NCBI RefSeq assembly: GCF_036226925.1
Contig: NZ_CP109031.1
Location: 4,588,001 to 4,652,000 of the forward strand
Direction: 5' to 3'
Source of the DNA: Streptomyces sp. NBC_00659
Lineage (GTDB): Bacteria > Actinomycetota > Actinomycetes > Streptomycetales > Streptomycetaceae
Length of the DNA: 64,000 nt
Below the pieces are notes generated by a model. It had not been told where the DNA came from, did no database searches, and saw nothing but the letters and a program-made list of their open reading frames with translations. Positions 42,143 through 52,033 of this stretch are shown one piece after another. How positions within the stretch are numbered: position 1 is the stretch's first letter; each line of letters starts with the position of its first letter. The translations under genes and the position numbers were made by a program.

Positions 42143-42999
42143 GCGGCCACCTCCGCGGTCCGGGTGTCCAGCGTGAGCAAGTAGCCGTCCTCCAGGGTCG
42201 GTTCGAGGAGGTCGGCACCCTCGGGCGGATCGCCGACATTGCGGAAGGCGCCCGTGCCCGTACGCCATCCGGCTCGGGCGGACGGATCGCGTTCCGTGCT
42301 GCTCCACACCCGGCCGGCCGCTCGCTCGGTCAGCTCCGCGGGGGTGCCCTCGAAGCGGATACGGCCGGCGTCCATGACGATCACGCGGTGGCAGAGCATC
42401 GCGACGTCCTCGGTCTGGTGGGTGGAGAGCAGGACGGTTCGGCCCTCTCCCGCCTGTGCGATCAGTTCCCGGAAGCGCATGCGCTGTTCGGGGTCGAGCC
42501 CGACGGTCGGTTCGTCGAGGACGAGGAAGCCGGGGTCGCCGATCAGGGCCGCGGCCAGTGCGACCCGTTGGCGCATGCCGCCGGACAGCCGCTTGATGCG
42601 CTTGCCCCGCACATCGGACAGGCCGACGCGGTCCAGGACGCGGCGCACCTCGCGGTGCCGGGCCCCACGGTCGGTCAGCTCCTTGAGAATGGCCACGTAT
42701 TCGACGAACTCGAAGGCGGAGAAGTCCTGGTGGAAGCCGGGGGTCTGCGGAAGGTAGCCCAGCGCGCGCCGCACGTGCAGGCGTCCGGCGGTGGTGCCCG
42801 GGTCATGGCCGAGGACGGTGAAGGAGCCCCGGTCGGTAGGGACGGCGGTGGCGAGCACCCGCAACAGGGTGGTCTTTCCGGCGCCGTTGGGCCCGAGGAG
42901 TCCGGTGACCCCTTCTCGTAGGCGGAGAGAGACGTCGTCGAGCGCGAGCGTGCCGCCGAAACGGAGTGTCAGCCCGGAGGCGGAGACGGTGGGGATCAT
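42139..42999 (-). CDS. ABC transporter ATPase
   Basis: 286-residue ABC ATPase of the drug/lantibiotic/bacitracin-export class. Walker A GPNGAGKTT, Q-loop LPQTPGF, signature LSGGMRQRVALA, Walker B FLVLDEPTVGLD and switch His in STHQTED are all present. A C-terminal extension of ~70 residues follows. The ATG overlaps the zinc-finger gene stop by four bases. Confidence 0.93.
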   Translation of the reverse strand: MIPTVSASGLTLRFGGTLALDDVSLRLREGVTGLLGPNGAGKTTLLRVLATAVPTDRGSFTVLGHDPGTTAGRLHVRRALGYLPQTPGFHQDFSAFEFVEYVAILKELTDRGARHREVRRVLDRVGLSDVRGKRIKRLSGGMRQRVALAAALIGDPGFLVLDEPTVGLDPEQRMRFRELIAQAGEGRTVLLSTHQTEDVAMLCHRVIVMDAGRIRFEGTPAELTERAAGRVWSSTERDPSARAGWRTGTGAFRNVGDPPEGADLLEPTLEDGYLLTLDTRTAEVAA

Positions 43000-43907
43000 G
43001 CTGCGTTCCTGTCGGTGAAGTCGGTGAACGGGAGGCGGGACGCGTCGAACCGGTCCCGTGCGAGATAGAGGAGTACGGCGGCCAGTGCCGCGACGGCTCC
43101 GGAGACGCCTTGCCCGGCCGCGGTGAACGGGGCGAGCGTGGTGTCGGACTCCGAGGTCGCCCGGGCCACGGCCAGCAGGCCGACCCAGCCGCCACCGACC
43201 AGCGAGGGGGCGAGGACGGGACCGAGCCGGGAGCTGAGCGCGAGTCCGGTCGCGGTGAGGGCGAGGGCGGGCAGCAGCCAGGCCAGGGCGTGCAGTCCGT
43301 AGGAGGGGAGGGCGAGGGTCGCGAGGCCGCTGAGCCCCAGGCACACGGTCAGTACGGCGACCGTGCGGATCATCAGCAGCCGGAAGCCGTGCAGGGGTGA
43401 GACCACGGCCATCTCGTACGTCGGGTCGATCCCCGGGCCGTAGGACACCGCGACCCCGGCGAGCGGGAGCAGCGGCGCGAGGGCCAGGAAGAGCGTGGGC
43501 GTGGTCCCGGCCCGCACCGCGTCGGCCGCGACCACGGTCATGACCAGGAGGGCGCCGATCGCGCCCAGCCAGGAGCGGCGCAGGGCGGGGGAGGCGGTCA
43601 GCAGCCGTGCCGTGTGGTCGGCGACGCCGAGCCGGATGAGCAGCCATTCGGCGGGGCCCGGCCGCGGGGCGTCGAGTTCGGCGTCGAGCCGCTCCCACCC
43701 GGCGTCCAGGGCGACCGGGTCGCTGATCGCGGCGAGTGTCTCCCGGCACCGCGCGCACGCGGCGAGGTGGGTGTCGGCGGACCACAGGTGGGGTGCCGTC
43801 AACTCGCCCTGGACATAGGCCCGGAGGTCTTCCTCCGGCACGTGCCAGGCCGTACGGCCGTGACCGTTCATCTCGTCGCCATCGCTTCCGTGACGGTCGT
43901 CGCTCAT
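42996..43907 (-). CDS. Zinc-finger (zf-HC2) membrane protein, probable anti-sigma factor
   Basis: 303-residue protein. The N-terminal cytoplasmic domain has the anti-sigma zinc motif H-x3-C-x2-C (HLAACARCRE, about residues 47-56). It is followed by about six membrane helices, more than the single helix of usual anti-sigma factors. Immediately downstream of the ECF sigma gene with a four-base overlap, so it very likely binds that sigma. Fusion of the zinc domain to a polytopic membrane region suggests it also takes part in the transporter or senses its substrate. Confidence 0.85.
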   Translation of the reverse strand: MSDDRHGSDGDEMNGHGRTAWHVPEEDLRAYVQGELTAPHLWSADTHLAACARCRETLAAISDPVALDAGWERLDAELDAPRPGPAEWLLIRLGVADHTARLLTASPALRRSWLGAIGALLVMTVVAADAVRAGTTPTLFLALAPLLPLAGVAVSYGPGIDPTYEMAVVSPLHGFRLLMIRTVAVLTVCLGLSGLATLALPSYGLHALAWLLPALALTATGLALSSRLGPVLAPSLVGGGWVGLLAVARATSESDTTLAPFTAAGQGVSGAVAALAAVLLYLARDRFDASRLPFTDFTDRNAA

Positions 43908-44446
43908 GCCAACGCCTCCCGCAACTGCTTGCGCGCACGCAGTGCCCGCGTCTTGACCGTGCCCGGCGGAATGCCGAGCAGGACGGCCGCTTCCCTGGTG
44001 GTGAGTCCGTCGATCACCGTGGCCTGGAGCACCGCCCGGAGTTCGGGCGAGAGTCTGGTCAGCGCGCCCGCCAGGTCCCCGTGTTCGACGCCTGCCAGCA
44101 CGCGCTCCTCCGCCGAGGCCTCGTCGCGGTGCCTGAGCCGGGCCAGCGCGTTGCGGAGCCGGCCGCGCGCGCCGTCGCCGCGCACCGAGTCGACGAGGCG
44201 CCGTGAGCCGATGCGCCACAGCCAGCCGGCCGGGTCGCCCTCCTCGCGGTAGCGGGCGGTGCCGCGCCAGACCGCGAGGAAGGTCTCCTGGACGACGTCG
44301 TCGACGATCCCGGCGTCGGCGCACCGGCCGCGCAGCCGCGCGGTCAGCCATGGCGCGTACCGCCGGTACAGCTCTTCGAAGGCGCGACGGTCCCCGTCCG
44401 CCGCGATGGCCCGCAGCAGCTCTCCGTCGCTTCTCGTTTCCCTCAC
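43904..44446 (-). CDS. ECF sigma factor
   Basis: 180-residue extracytoplasmic-function sigma factor. Region 2 reads FEELYRRYAPWLTARLRG and VDDVVQETFLAVWRG. Region 4 reads LSPELRAVLQATVIDGLTTREAAVLLGIPPGTVKTRALRARKQL in part, ending REALA. Coupled by a four-base overlap to the zinc-finger membrane protein and through it to an ABC transporter, so it likely activates its own operon. No confident autoregulated promoter was picked. Confidence 0.93.
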   Translation of the reverse strand: MRETRSDGELLRAIAADGDRRAFEELYRRYAPWLTARLRGRCADAGIVDDVVQETFLAVWRGTARYREEGDPAGWLWRIGSRRLVDSVRGDGARGRLRNALARLRHRDEASAEERVLAGVEHGDLAGALTRLSPELRAVLQATVIDGLTTREAAVLLGIPPGTVKTRALRARKQLREALA

Positions 44447-44560
44447 ATCCCCTCATCGGACGAGCCCCGCCGATCGGTTCACACATCGGCCGGGAATTTC
44501 CGAACGCGTCGCGCACCCGCCGGACAGCCTGATCCGCCACAGGATCCATCACGGGACTGA

Positions 44561-44604
44561 CCAGCGGATTCCAGCGGATTCACCAGCGGATTCACCAGCG
44601 GAAT
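44561..44604. repeat. CCAGCGGATT short tandem repeat
   Basis: Four copies of CCAGCGGATT (the last with one change) at 44561, 44571, 44583 and 44595, in the divergent gap between the ECF sigma gene and the YtrA-like regulator. Confidence 0.75.
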
Positions 44605-44709
44605 CACCGCAGGATCCACCGCCGGAGCCACCGCCCCGCAGTACCGGGGCGGTACCGGAGCAACACCGTCCGCTCGTCCGGGACTTGACCTCGACCCCTA
44701 CCTTGCATC

Positions 44710-44739
44710 ACCCTTTCACTACTCAATTAGTGAAAGGGT
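44710..44739. promoter_or_regulatory. YtrA-type operator palindrome
   Basis: Perfect 11-base arms ACCCTTTCACT / AGTGAAAGGGT separated by ACTCAATT. It lies directly at the 5' end of the GntR/YtrA-like gene, the position expected for an autorepressor operator. Confidence 0.8.
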
Positions 44740-44749
44740 GGTTGTCCGA

Positions 44750-45136
44750 GTGCTCGCGTACCGCATCGACCGGCGCAGCGGCGTCGCCACCTACGTCCAG
44801 ATCGTCCAGCAGACGAAGCAGGCGCTGCGCCTCGGCCTCCTCGAACCGGGCGACAAGCTCCCCACGGCCCGCGAGGTCGTGGAAGCCACCGCCATCAATC
44901 CGAACACCGTCCTGAAGGCGTACCGGGAACTGGAGCGCGAGGGACTGGTCGAGGCCAGGCGCGGTCTCGGCACGTTCGTCCGCAAGACCCTCGGCGCCGC
45001 CCCGGCGGACTCGCCCCTGCGCGAGGAGCTCGACGCCTGGGCCCGAAGCGCCCGCGCCGCGGGCCTCGACCACGAGGACGTGGCGGCGCTGTTCGCCTCC
45101 GTACTGGACGCACATTTCCCGAAGGGGGACCAGTGA
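44750..45136 (+). CDS. YtrA-subfamily GntR regulator
   Basis: About 128 residues: a GntR winged helix (VQIVQQTKQALRLGLLEPGD, REVVEATAINPNTVLKAYREL) plus the short YtrA-type dimerisation tail. YtrA proteins repress adjacent ABC-transporter operons. GTG 44750 is preferred because GTG 44738 lies inside the operator palindrome and too close to the AAAGGG site; both are in frame. It overlaps the ATPase gene by four bases (GTGA), which supports operon control. Confidence 0.9.
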   Translation: MLAYRIDRRSGVATYVQIVQQTKQALRLGLLEPGDKLPTAREVVEATAINPNTVLKAYRELEREGLVEARRGLGTFVRKTLGAAPADSPLREELDAWARSARAAGLDHEDVAALFASVLDAHFPKGDQ

Positions 45137-46056
45137 GCTCCACCAGCACCACCCGATCCACCGTCGCCATAGAGGCGCACGGCCTCACCGTGCGCCACGG
45201 CCGGCGCTCCGCCGCGGCCCTGGACGACTGCTCCTTCCGCCTCCCGGCCGGGCGGGTCAGCGCCCTCGTCGGCCCCAACGGCGCGGGCAAGTCGACGCTG
45301 CTGGCGACCGTGGCCGGGCTGCTGCGCCCCGCCGCCGGCACCCTCACCGTGCTCGGCTCCGGCCCGGCCGAGGCCCGCGAGGCCATCGCCTACCTGGCCC
45401 AGGACAAGCCCCTGCACCCCCAGCTCACGATCGCCGAGACCCTGCGCCTGGGCGCCGAGCTCAACCCGGCCCGCTGGGACGCCGCGCACGCAGCCGCGAT
45501 CGTGGAACAGGGCTCGCTGGACCCCGGCACCAAGGTCCGGAAGCTGTCCGGCGGCCAGCGGACCCGTGTGGCACTGGCCCTCGCGCTGGGCAAGAGGCCC
45601 GACCTGATGCTGCTGGACGAACCGATGGCCGACCTGGACCCGCTGGCCCGCCACGAACTGCTGGGCACCCTGATGGCCGACGCCGCCGAACACGGGACCA
45701 CGGTGCTGATGTCCTCGCACATCGTCACCGAACTGGCCGACGCCTGCGATCACCTGCTGCTCCTGGGAGGAGGACGCGTCCGGCTCGGCGGCGGCCTGGA
45801 CGACCTGCTCCTCGCGCACACCCTGGTGACCGGCCGCGGCACCACCGCCGACCTCGCCCCGCACCTCGTCGTCGAGTCCCGCGCCGCCGGCCGCGGTCTC
45901 ACGGCCCTGATACGCAACGACGGACCGGTGGACGAGCGCTGGGAGGCCGAACGCCCCTCCGTGGAGGAGCTGGTCCTCGCCCATCTGCGCTCCCCGGAAG
46001 CCCCCGCGCTGCTCACCCCCGGCACGACCGTGTCCCCCGCGGCGGTGACCCGATGA
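45133..46056 (+). CDS. ABC transporter ATPase (YtrA operon)
   Basis: 307-residue ABC ATPase. Walker A GPNGAGKST, Q-loop AQDKPLH, signature KLSGGQRTRVALA, Walker B LMLLDEPMADLD and switch His in SSHIVTE are complete. The start is a GTG overlapping the regulator stop. It pairs with the two permeases that follow. Similar to BcrA-type exporters; substrate unknown. Confidence 0.93.
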   Translation: MSSTSTTRSTVAIEAHGLTVRHGRRSAAALDDCSFRLPAGRVSALVGPNGAGKSTLLATVAGLLRPAAGTLTVLGSGPAEAREAIAYLAQDKPLHPQLTIAETLRLGAELNPARWDAAHAAAIVEQGSLDPGTKVRKLSGGQRTRVALALALGKRPDLMLLDEPMADLDPLARHELLGTLMADAAEHGTTVLMSSHIVTELADACDHLLLLGGGRVRLGGGLDDLLLAHTLVTGRGTTADLAPHLVVESRAAGRGLTALIRNDGPVDERWEAERPSVEELVLAHLRSPEAPALLTPGTTVSPAAVTR

Positions 46057-47003
46057 GCGCCACCACCACGACGGCTCCCCCGCGCCGCGCCCTGCCCGCC
46101 CCGCGCGGCCTGGTCTGGACGGTCCTGCGGCTGCACCGCACCGCGCTGTGGGTCTGGACCGGCTTCGTCGCGCTCACCGCCGGACTGCTGCTGTGGCTGT
46201 ACGGCCCCGGCGCCGGCCACACGCAGCACCTGCTCGACACGTTCGGATACGCGGGCGTGCAGGAGGACGCCTGGACCGTCGGGATCACGGGCACGCTCTC
46301 GGGCACCTACAACGACCTCTTCCAGGACCCGGCCTCCCTGCTGAACATCGCCTCGTTCGCCGTCGCGGTCTTCGCGGCCGGGTCGCTGACCTCCCGCGAA
46401 CTGGAGAACGGCACCGCGCGGCTGGCCTGGACCCAGTCCGTCACCCCGGCCCGCTGGCTCGCCGCCAAACTGGCGGTGCCCGCGCTGTTCATCACCGTGG
46501 GCACGGGCCTGCTGGTCGTGCTGTACCGGATGCTGTGGTCCGCCCACGCCAATCTCCTGCTGGCAGGCATCGGACCGCGCGCCCTGTACTTCTCCATCGG
46601 CCCGGCCACCGTCGCCGCCCCGCTCCTCGGGCTGGCCATCGGCGCCGTCGCCGGTCTCGCGCTGCGCCGCACCCTGCCCGCCCTGGCCGTCGCGGGTCTC
46701 GCGCAGTACGCGGTCAACGCGTTCCGCGCGAACTCCTGGCCCTTCCAGGGCAGTTACCAGCAGCCCGAACTGTCCGTCCGGAGCCGGGCGATCACCTCCA
46801 CGGGCGCGGAGATCCCCGACCCGGGCTGCTACGACAGCCGCGCCTGCCTGGCCCGGCACGACGTCGTCCGCTTCACCCGCGAGTACCTCCCCTCCCCCGA
46901 CTACTGGCCCCGCCAGCTCCTGGAGACCGGCGTCCTGCTGGCCGCCACCGCGATCCTGGTCACCGTCGCCTTCGCCGTCCTGAGGAGGAGGTCGACCTCA
47001 TGA
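46053..47003 (+). CDS. ABC transporter permease (copy 1)
   Basis: 316-residue membrane subunit with about six helices. The conserved cytoplasmic segment RELENGTARLAWTQSVTPAR is typical of this permease family. It overlaps both neighbours by four bases. A 66-base stretch at 46394-46459 is identical to one in the next gene, showing the two permeases are duplicates. Confidence 0.9.
   Translation: MSATTTTAPPRRALPAPRGLVWTVLRLHRTALWVWTGFVALTAGLLLWLYGPGAGHTQHLLDTFGYAGVQEDAWTVGITGTLSGTYNDLFQDPASLLNIASFAVAVFAAGSLTSRELENGTARLAWTQSVTPARWLAAKLAVPALFITVGTGLLVVLYRMLWSAHANLLLAGIGPRALYFSIGPATVAAPLLGLAIGAVAGLALRRTLPALAVAGLAQYAVNAFRANSWPFQGSYQQPELSVRSRAITSTGAEIPDPGCYDSRACLARHDVVRFTREYLPSPDYWPRQLLETGVLLAATAILVTVAFAVLRRRSTS
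46394..46459 (+). repeat. 66-bp exact duplicate in permease 1
   Basis: Identical base for base to 47362-47427, offset 968. It encodes RELENGTARLAWTQSVTPAR plus flanking residues. Confidence 0.85.
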
Positions 47004-48022
47004 GCGCCCCGACCCTGCACCGCCCCTCCGGCCCGTCCCCGTACCGCCCGCCCCGCCCGTCCCCGTACCGCCCGTCCGGCCTGACCTGGACCGTGCTGCG
47101 CCTGCACCGCACGGCCCTGTACGCCTGGGGCGCCGCCCTGCTCATCGCCGCGGCGGCCCTGATCTGGATGCACGCCATCGGCCCCGACGCCCGCACGGCA
47201 GCCGACGGCTGCGACGCGGGGGACCCGTTCCCGATGGACTGCGGAATCATCAAGGAGACCGCGGCGGACAAGATCTACGCCTACGGTCTGGCGCTGGTCT
47301 CCTCCTGTGTCACGTATCTGATGTACGCGGTCGCGGTCTGGGCGGGTGCCGCGCTGATCGGCCGCGAACTGGAGAACGGCACCGCGCGGCTGGCCTGGAC
47401 CCAGTCCGTCACCCCGGCCCGCTGGCTGGCCGCCAAGCTCGCCGTCCCGGCGGTCCTGCTGACGGCGGGCACCACACTGGCCGTTCTGCTCGGCGCCTGG
47501 GCACGCCGTGCCGGGAACGGGGAACTGTCCGGCGGCTGGTTCATCACGAAGGTCTTCATCTCCTCCGGGCCGGTGGCCGTCGCGTACGCCCTCGCGGGAC
47601 TCGCCCTCGGGGCGCTGGCGGGCCTGTTCCTGCGCAGGGCCCTGCCCGCCGCCGCGGCCGCCCTCGCCGCGGCATACGTCCTGCACGAGGTGCTGGACAG
47701 GTTCCGGATGAGCCTGTGGCCTGCCGAGACGGCCACCGGACGGGCCGCACTCCAGCTCCCGCACGGCACCCTGGTCCTCGAACACGGTGCCGTCACCGGC
47801 GACGGCGAGCGGCTGGGCAACAACATGGCCTGCGTCGGAACCGACAGCGCCGCCGCCCTCGGGAAGTGCGTGAAGCGGACGGGGCTGACCGATTTCTGGA
47901 CGACTTATCAGCCGGAGTCCCATTTCTGGCCTCTCCAGCTCGTGGAGAGCGGCCTGCTGCTGGCCGTCACGGGGCTCGCGGTCGCCGCGGCCTTCGCCCT
48001 GCTGCGCCGACGGTATTCGTAA
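47000..48022 (+). CDS. ABC transporter permease (copy 2)
   Basis: 340-residue paralogue of the preceding permease. The N-terminus adds a Pro/Tyr/Arg-rich duplicated segment (GPSPYRPPRPSPYRPSG). Then come LTWTVLRLHRTALYAW, about six helices and the shared RELENGTARLAWTQSVTPAR. Start ATG 47000 overlaps the upstream stop by four bases. Together the two probably form a heterodimeric channel with the single ATPase. The operon ends at the terminator at 48073. Confidence 0.9.
   Translation: MSAPTLHRPSGPSPYRPPRPSPYRPSGLTWTVLRLHRTALYAWGAALLIAAAALIWMHAIGPDARTAADGCDAGDPFPMDCGIIKETAADKIYAYGLALVSSCVTYLMYAVAVWAGAALIGRELENGTARLAWTQSVTPARWLAAKLAVPAVLLTAGTTLAVLLGAWARRAGNGELSGGWFITKVFISSGPVAVAYALAGLALGALAGLFLRRALPAAAAALAAAYVLHEVLDRFRMSLWPAETATGRAALQLPHGTLVLEHGAVTGDGERLGNNMACVGTDSAAALGKCVKRTGLTDFWTTYQPESHFWPLQLVESGLLLAVTGLAVAAAFALLRRRYS
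47362..47427 (+). repeat. 66-bp exact duplicate in permease 2
   Basis: Second copy of the 46394-46459 sequence. Confidence 0.85.
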
Positions 48023-48072
48023 CCGGCGGTAGCACCGACGGACGCGCACGCGGCGCGGGCGGGTGTTTACAG

Positions 48073-48102
48073 GGCTCCCGGACATGCAGACGTCCGGGAG
48101 CC
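48073..48102. terminator. Terminator after the YtrA/ABC operon
   Basis: 11-base arms GGCTCCCGGAC (48073-48083) and GTCCGGGAGCC (48092-48102) around an eight-base loop. Confidence 0.85.
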
Positions 48103-48338
48103 TCCCCCAGATATCCCGCACGTCATGTCGTCGTAACCATCGATTCAGGTGACCTTGCGACGCTCAAGGAATGCAGCCCGCCGTGCCCGAGCCTTCTCCC
48201 CCGCCGGAGAACGAGTCCTCACCGCCCACGGGGAGTCAGCGTACGCCAGCCAAGCGGAACGGGATCATCCGCATGAGCGCGCTGGTGCCCGCCCTCTCCG
48301 ACGCGCCGGTCTCGCCTCCGGCACGGAAGAATGGGTCC

Positions 48339-50570
48339 ATGACCCAGCGAAGCGCCCAGGCACCCGTTCAGCACCCGCAGCCCTCCGTCGGCTCCATCGC
48401 CGCCCACCGCCCGCACACCGTGGCGGCGAACGTGTCCGACCTGGAGCCCGACCTCGACGCCGACCTCGACGAGTACGAGGACCTGGAGCAGGACGGGATC
48501 ATGCTGCCGCAAGGCCGCTTCCTGGACCGCGAGCGCAGCTGGCTCGCGTTCAACGAGCGCGTTCTGGAACTCGCGGAGGACCCGAACACGCCCCTCCTGG
48601 AGCGCGCCAACTTCCTGGCGATCTTCGCCAGCAACCTGGACGAGTTCTTCATGGTCCGGGTGGCCGGCCTCAAGCGCCGCATCGCCACCGGTGTCGCCAC
48701 CAAGTCCGCGTCGGGCCTCCAGCCCCGCGAGGTCCTGGAGATGATCTGGGCCCGCTCACGCGAACTCATGGCCCGGCACGCCGCCTGCTACCAGGAGGAC
48801 GTCGCCCCCGCACTCGCGGAGGAAGGCGTCCACCTGGTCCGCTGGAGCGAGCTGACCGAGAAGGAGCAGGCCCGCCTGTTCACTCTCTTCCGCCACCAGA
48901 TCTTCCCGGTCCTGACCCCGCTGGCGGTCGACCCCGCGCACCCCTTCCCGTACATCTCGGGACTGTCCCTGAACCTCGCCGTCGTCGTACGGAACCCGGT
49001 CAGCGGCCACCGCCACTTCGCGCGCGTCAAGGTCCCGCCGCTGCTCTCCCGCTTCCTGGAGGCCTCCCCGAACCGCTACGTCCCCATCGAGGACGTGATC
49101 GCGGCCCACCTGGAGGAGCTCTTCCCCGGCATGGAGGTGCTGGAGCACCACACCTTCCGGCTCACCCGGAACGAGGACCTGGAGGTCGAGGAGGACGACG
49201 CCGAGAACCTGCTCCAGGCCCTGGAGAAGGAGCTCATGCGGCGGCGCTTCGGTCCGCCGGTGCGCCTGGAGGTCGAGGAGTCCATCGACCGCTACGTCCT
49301 CGACCTGCTCGTACGCGAACTGAAGATCTCCGAGGCCGAGGTGTACCCGCTGCCGGGTCCTCTGGACCTCACCGGCCTCTTCGGCATAGGAGCTCTGGAC
49401 CGGCCCGAGCTGAAGTACCCCAAGTTCATCGCGGGCACCCACCGCGATCTCGCGGAGGTCGAGTCGGCGTCCCCGCCCGACATCTTCGCCGCGCTGCGTG
49501 AACGCGACGTCCTGCTGCACCACCCGTACGACTCCTTCTCCACCTCCGTGCAGGCGTTCCTGGAACAGGCCGCGGCCGACCCGGACGTGCTCGCCATCAA
49601 GCAGACGCTCTACCGGACCTCCGGCGACTCGCCGATCGTGGACGCCCTGATAGACGCGGCCGAGTCCGGCAAGCAGGTCCTCGTGCTGGTCGAGATCAAG
49701 GCCCGCTTCGACGAGCAGGCCAACATCAAGTGGGCCAGGAAGCTGGAGGAATCCGGCTGCCACGTCGTGTACGGCCTCGTCGGTCTGAAGACCCACTGCA
49801 AGCTGTCGCTCGTGGTCCGGCAGGAGGGCGACATCCTGCGCCGCTACTCCCACGTCGGCACCGGCAACTACCACCCGAAGACCGCCCGGCTGTACGAGGA
49901 CCTCGGACTGCTCACCGCCGATCCCCAGGTCGGCGCGGACCTCTCCGACCTCTTCAACCGGCTCTCGGGCTACTCGCGCCGCGAGACCTACCGCCGTCTG
50001 CTCGTCGCACCCAAGTCACTGCGCGACGGGCTGATCGCCCGGATCAACAAGGAAGTTCAGCACCACAAGGCCGGGCGCCCCGCCTTCGTCCGCATCAAGG
50101 TCAACTCGATGGTGGACGAGGCACTCATCGACTCGCTGTACCGCGCTTCCCAGGCCGGCGTGCCGGTCGACGTGTGGGTGCGCGGGATATGCGCCGTCCG
50201 CCCCGGCGTCGCGGACCTGTCCGAGAACATACGGATCCGCTCCGTCCTCGGCCGCTTCCTGGAGCACTCCCGGGTCTTCACCTTCGGCAACGGAGGCGAG
50301 CCCGAGGTGTGGATCGGCAGCGCCGACATGATGCACCGCAACCTCGACCGGCGGATCGAGGCCCTGGTCAGGGTCACCGACCCGGCTCACCGCGCAGCCC
50401 TCAACCGGCTGCTGGAGACCGGCATGTCCGACACCACGGCCTCCTGGCACCTCGGCCCCGACGGCGAGTGGATCCGCCACGCGACCGACGCGGAGGGTCA
50501 GCCCCTGCGGAACGTCCAGGAGATGCTCATAGACGCCCGGAGGCGCCGGCGTGGCACAGCAGCACCTTGA
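48339..50570 (+). CDS. ppk: Polyphosphate kinase 1
   Basis: 743-residue PPK1, which reversibly makes polyphosphate from ATP. The N domain begins [20 protein letters not shown], then [17 protein letters not shown]. The C1/C2 catalytic domains show the autophosphorylated His in [10 protein letters not shown], a second conserved His in [14 protein letters not shown], and [20 protein letters not shown] 48339 gives the N-terminus I associate with Streptomyces homologues; in-frame ATGs at 48273 and 48171 would add up to 56 residues and cannot be excluded. CHAD and nudix genes follow. Confidence 0.93.
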   Translation: MTQRSAQAPVQHPQPSVGSIAAHRPHTVAANVSDLEPDLDADLDEYEDLEQDGIMLPQGRFLDRERSWLAFNERVLELAEDPNTPLLERANFLAIFASNLDEFFMVRVAGLKRRIATGVATKSASGLQPREVLEMIWARSRELMARHAACYQEDVAPALAEEGVHLVRWSELTEKEQARLFTLFRHQIFPVLTPLAVDPAHPFPYISGLSLNLAVVVRNPVSGHRHFARVKVPPLLSRFLEASPNRYVPIEDVIAAHLEELFPGMEVLEHHTFRLTRNEDLEVEEDDAENLLQALEKELMRRRFGPPVRLEVEESIDRYVLDLLVRELKISEAEVYPLPGPLDLTGLFGIGALDRPELKYPKFIAGTHRDLAEVESASPPDIFAALRERDVLLHHPYDSFSTSVQAFLEQAAADPDVLAIKQTLYRTSGDSPIVDALIDAAESGKQVLVLVEIKARFDEQANIKWARKLEESGCHVVYGLVGLKTHCKLSLVVRQEGDILRRYSHVGTGNYHPKTARLYEDLGLLTADPQVGADLSDLFNRLSGYSRRETYRRLLVAPKSLRDGLIARINKEVQHHKAGRPAFVRIKVNSMVDEALIDSLYRASQAGVPVDVWVRGICAVRPGVADLSENIRIRSVLGRFLEHSRVFTFGNGGEPEVWIGSADMMHRNLDRRIEALVRVTDPAHRAALNRLLETGMSDTTASWHLGPDGEWIRHATDAEGQPLRNVQEMLIDARRRRRGTAAP

Positions 50571-51609
50571 TCCCCCCACCGGCTCCGTGACCGGGGCGGC
50601 ACCCCTCGGCGAGGGAGACATCCCGATCGGTGACGCCCTGGCGATCTACCTGCGGGCCCAGGCCACGGAATTCCTCCGCTCGCTGCGCCAGCACCGGGAG
50701 ACCGGTGGCGCGGCGAGCGGAGGAGGCGAGTCCGGCGACGCGGCGCGCTCCCTGCGCCACTCCGCCCGCCGTATCAGCGGCAGCCTGCACACCTTCCGGC
50801 CGCTCCTCGACGCGGACTGGTCGGAGGGGATGCGCCCCGAACTGGCCTGGCTCTCGGGCACCCTGGCGCGCGAACACGCCTATGCCGCGCGCCTGGAGCG
50901 GCTGATCGGCGCGCTGAACCGGCTGTCCGGCACGGCCGCCCTGCCCGGCCAGACCGGGCGCGCCCCGGCCGCGGCACCCAAGGCCGGCCGCCTCACCGTC
51001 GGGGCCGCGAAAGCGGGCGCGCTCCTGGACCGCCAGCTCACGCTCGCCCGTACCCGCGCCCACTCGGCGGCCCTCCAGGCGCTCGGTTCCTCCCGTTTCC
51101 ACGCCGTCGCCGACAACGTCGCCGTCCTGGCCAGCGAGGTTCCGCTGGCCCCGGCCGCGGACACCGCCGATCTGCGTCCGCTGGCCGCCGCGGCCCAGGA
51201 CCGGCTGGCCGACGCCGTCAGCGCGCTGCCGCTGGTCGTCGCGGGACACCCCTACAACGCCGAAGCCCTGGTGCACGGCCTCTCCGCCGACACCGCTCCC
51301 CAGCCGCAGGACGCGCCCTGGCACCAGGTCCGGCTGCTGCTGCGGCTGCACCGCTACGCCGGTGAGGTGCTGCACGGGGGAGAGTTCCCCGTCGACGTGC
51401 GCCTGCTCGGCGCGGGCAAGGCGCTCAACCGGCACCGGGACGCGGCGGAGGCGGCGTCCGCCGCGGCGTCGGCGGCCCGCACCCCGCGCATCGCTCCGGC
51501 GACGGCGTACGCGCTCGGTGTGCTGCACGCCGAGCAGCGGCACGAGGTGGAGGCGGCCCGGTTCGCCTTCCAGCAGGCCTGGCAGAAGGAAGCCGTACGC
51601 ATCCCCTGA
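50551..51609 (+). CDS. CHAD-domain protein
   Basis: 352-residue helical CHAD protein. CHAD domains bind polyphosphate through conserved His and basic residues; visible are [32 protein letters not shown] and [20 protein letters not shown] start at 50551 overlaps the end of ppk by 20 bases, indicating coupled expression with polyphosphate synthesis. No CYTH domain is fused. Probably localises to or organises polyphosphate granules, as inferred from the family. Confidence 0.9.
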   Translation: MAQQHLDPPTGSVTGAAPLGEGDIPIGDALAIYLRAQATEFLRSLRQHRETGGAASGGGESGDAARSLRHSARRISGSLHTFRPLLDADWSEGMRPELAWLSGTLAREHAYAARLERLIGALNRLSGTAALPGQTGRAPAAAPKAGRLTVGAAKAGALLDRQLTLARTRAHSAALQALGSSRFHAVADNVAVLASEVPLAPAADTADLRPLAAAAQDRLADAVSALPLVVAGHPYNAEALVHGLSADTAPQPQDAPWHQVRLLLRLHRYAGEVLHGGEFPVDVRLLGAGKALNRHRDAAEAASAAASAARTPRIAPATAYALGVLHAEQRHEVEAARFAFQQAWQKEAVRIP

Positions 51610-51619
51610 GGGAGGCCCC

Positions 51620-52033
51620 ATGGCCGACGACACCATTCACGCGGCGGGCTGCGTCCTGTGGCGCCGCTCCCCGGTCGACTCCGCGCTGGAGATCTGCCTC
51701 GTCCACCGGCCCAAGTACGACGACTGGTCGCACCCGAAGGGCAAGCTGAAGCGCGGCGAGGGGTTCCTGACCGGCGCGCTGCGCGAGGTCGAGGAGGAGA
51801 CGGGCTACGACGCCGTCCCCGGCGCCGTCCTTCCCACGCTCCACTACCTCGTCGACGGACGCCCCAAGGAGGTCCGTTACTGGGCCGGTGAGGCCGCCGC
51901 CGGCCGCTTCGCCCCGAACGACGAGGTCGACCGCGTGCTCTGGCTCTCCCCCACCGCCGCACGCCACCGCCTCACCCAGCCGCGCGACCGTGATCTGGTG
52001 GATGCCCTGCTGGACGCGCTGCGTCCGGCCTGA
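51620..52033 (+). CDS. Nudix hydrolase
   Basis: 137-residue nudix enzyme. The full nudix box G-x5-E-x7-REVxEExG is present as GKLKRGEGFLTGALREVEEE followed by TG. GGAGG precedes the ATG at 51620, 10 bases after the CHAD stop. The N-terminal AAGCVLWRR and C-terminal DLVDALLDAL are typical. Known relatives cleave diadenosine polyphosphates or inositol pyrophosphates, which would fit next to ppk and CHAD, but the substrate is not proven. Confidence 0.9.
   Translation: MADDTIHAAGCVLWRRSPVDSALEICLVHRPKYDDWSHPKGKLKRGEGFLTGALREVEEETGYDAVPGAVLPTLHYLVDGRPKEVRYWAGEAAAGRFAPNDEVDRVLWLSPTAARHRLTQPRDRDLVDALLDALRPA

Noticed and set aside
48110..48340. PHO box upstream of ppk
   Set aside because: Only weak GTGACC-like fragments; no two GTTCACC units at 11-base spacing.
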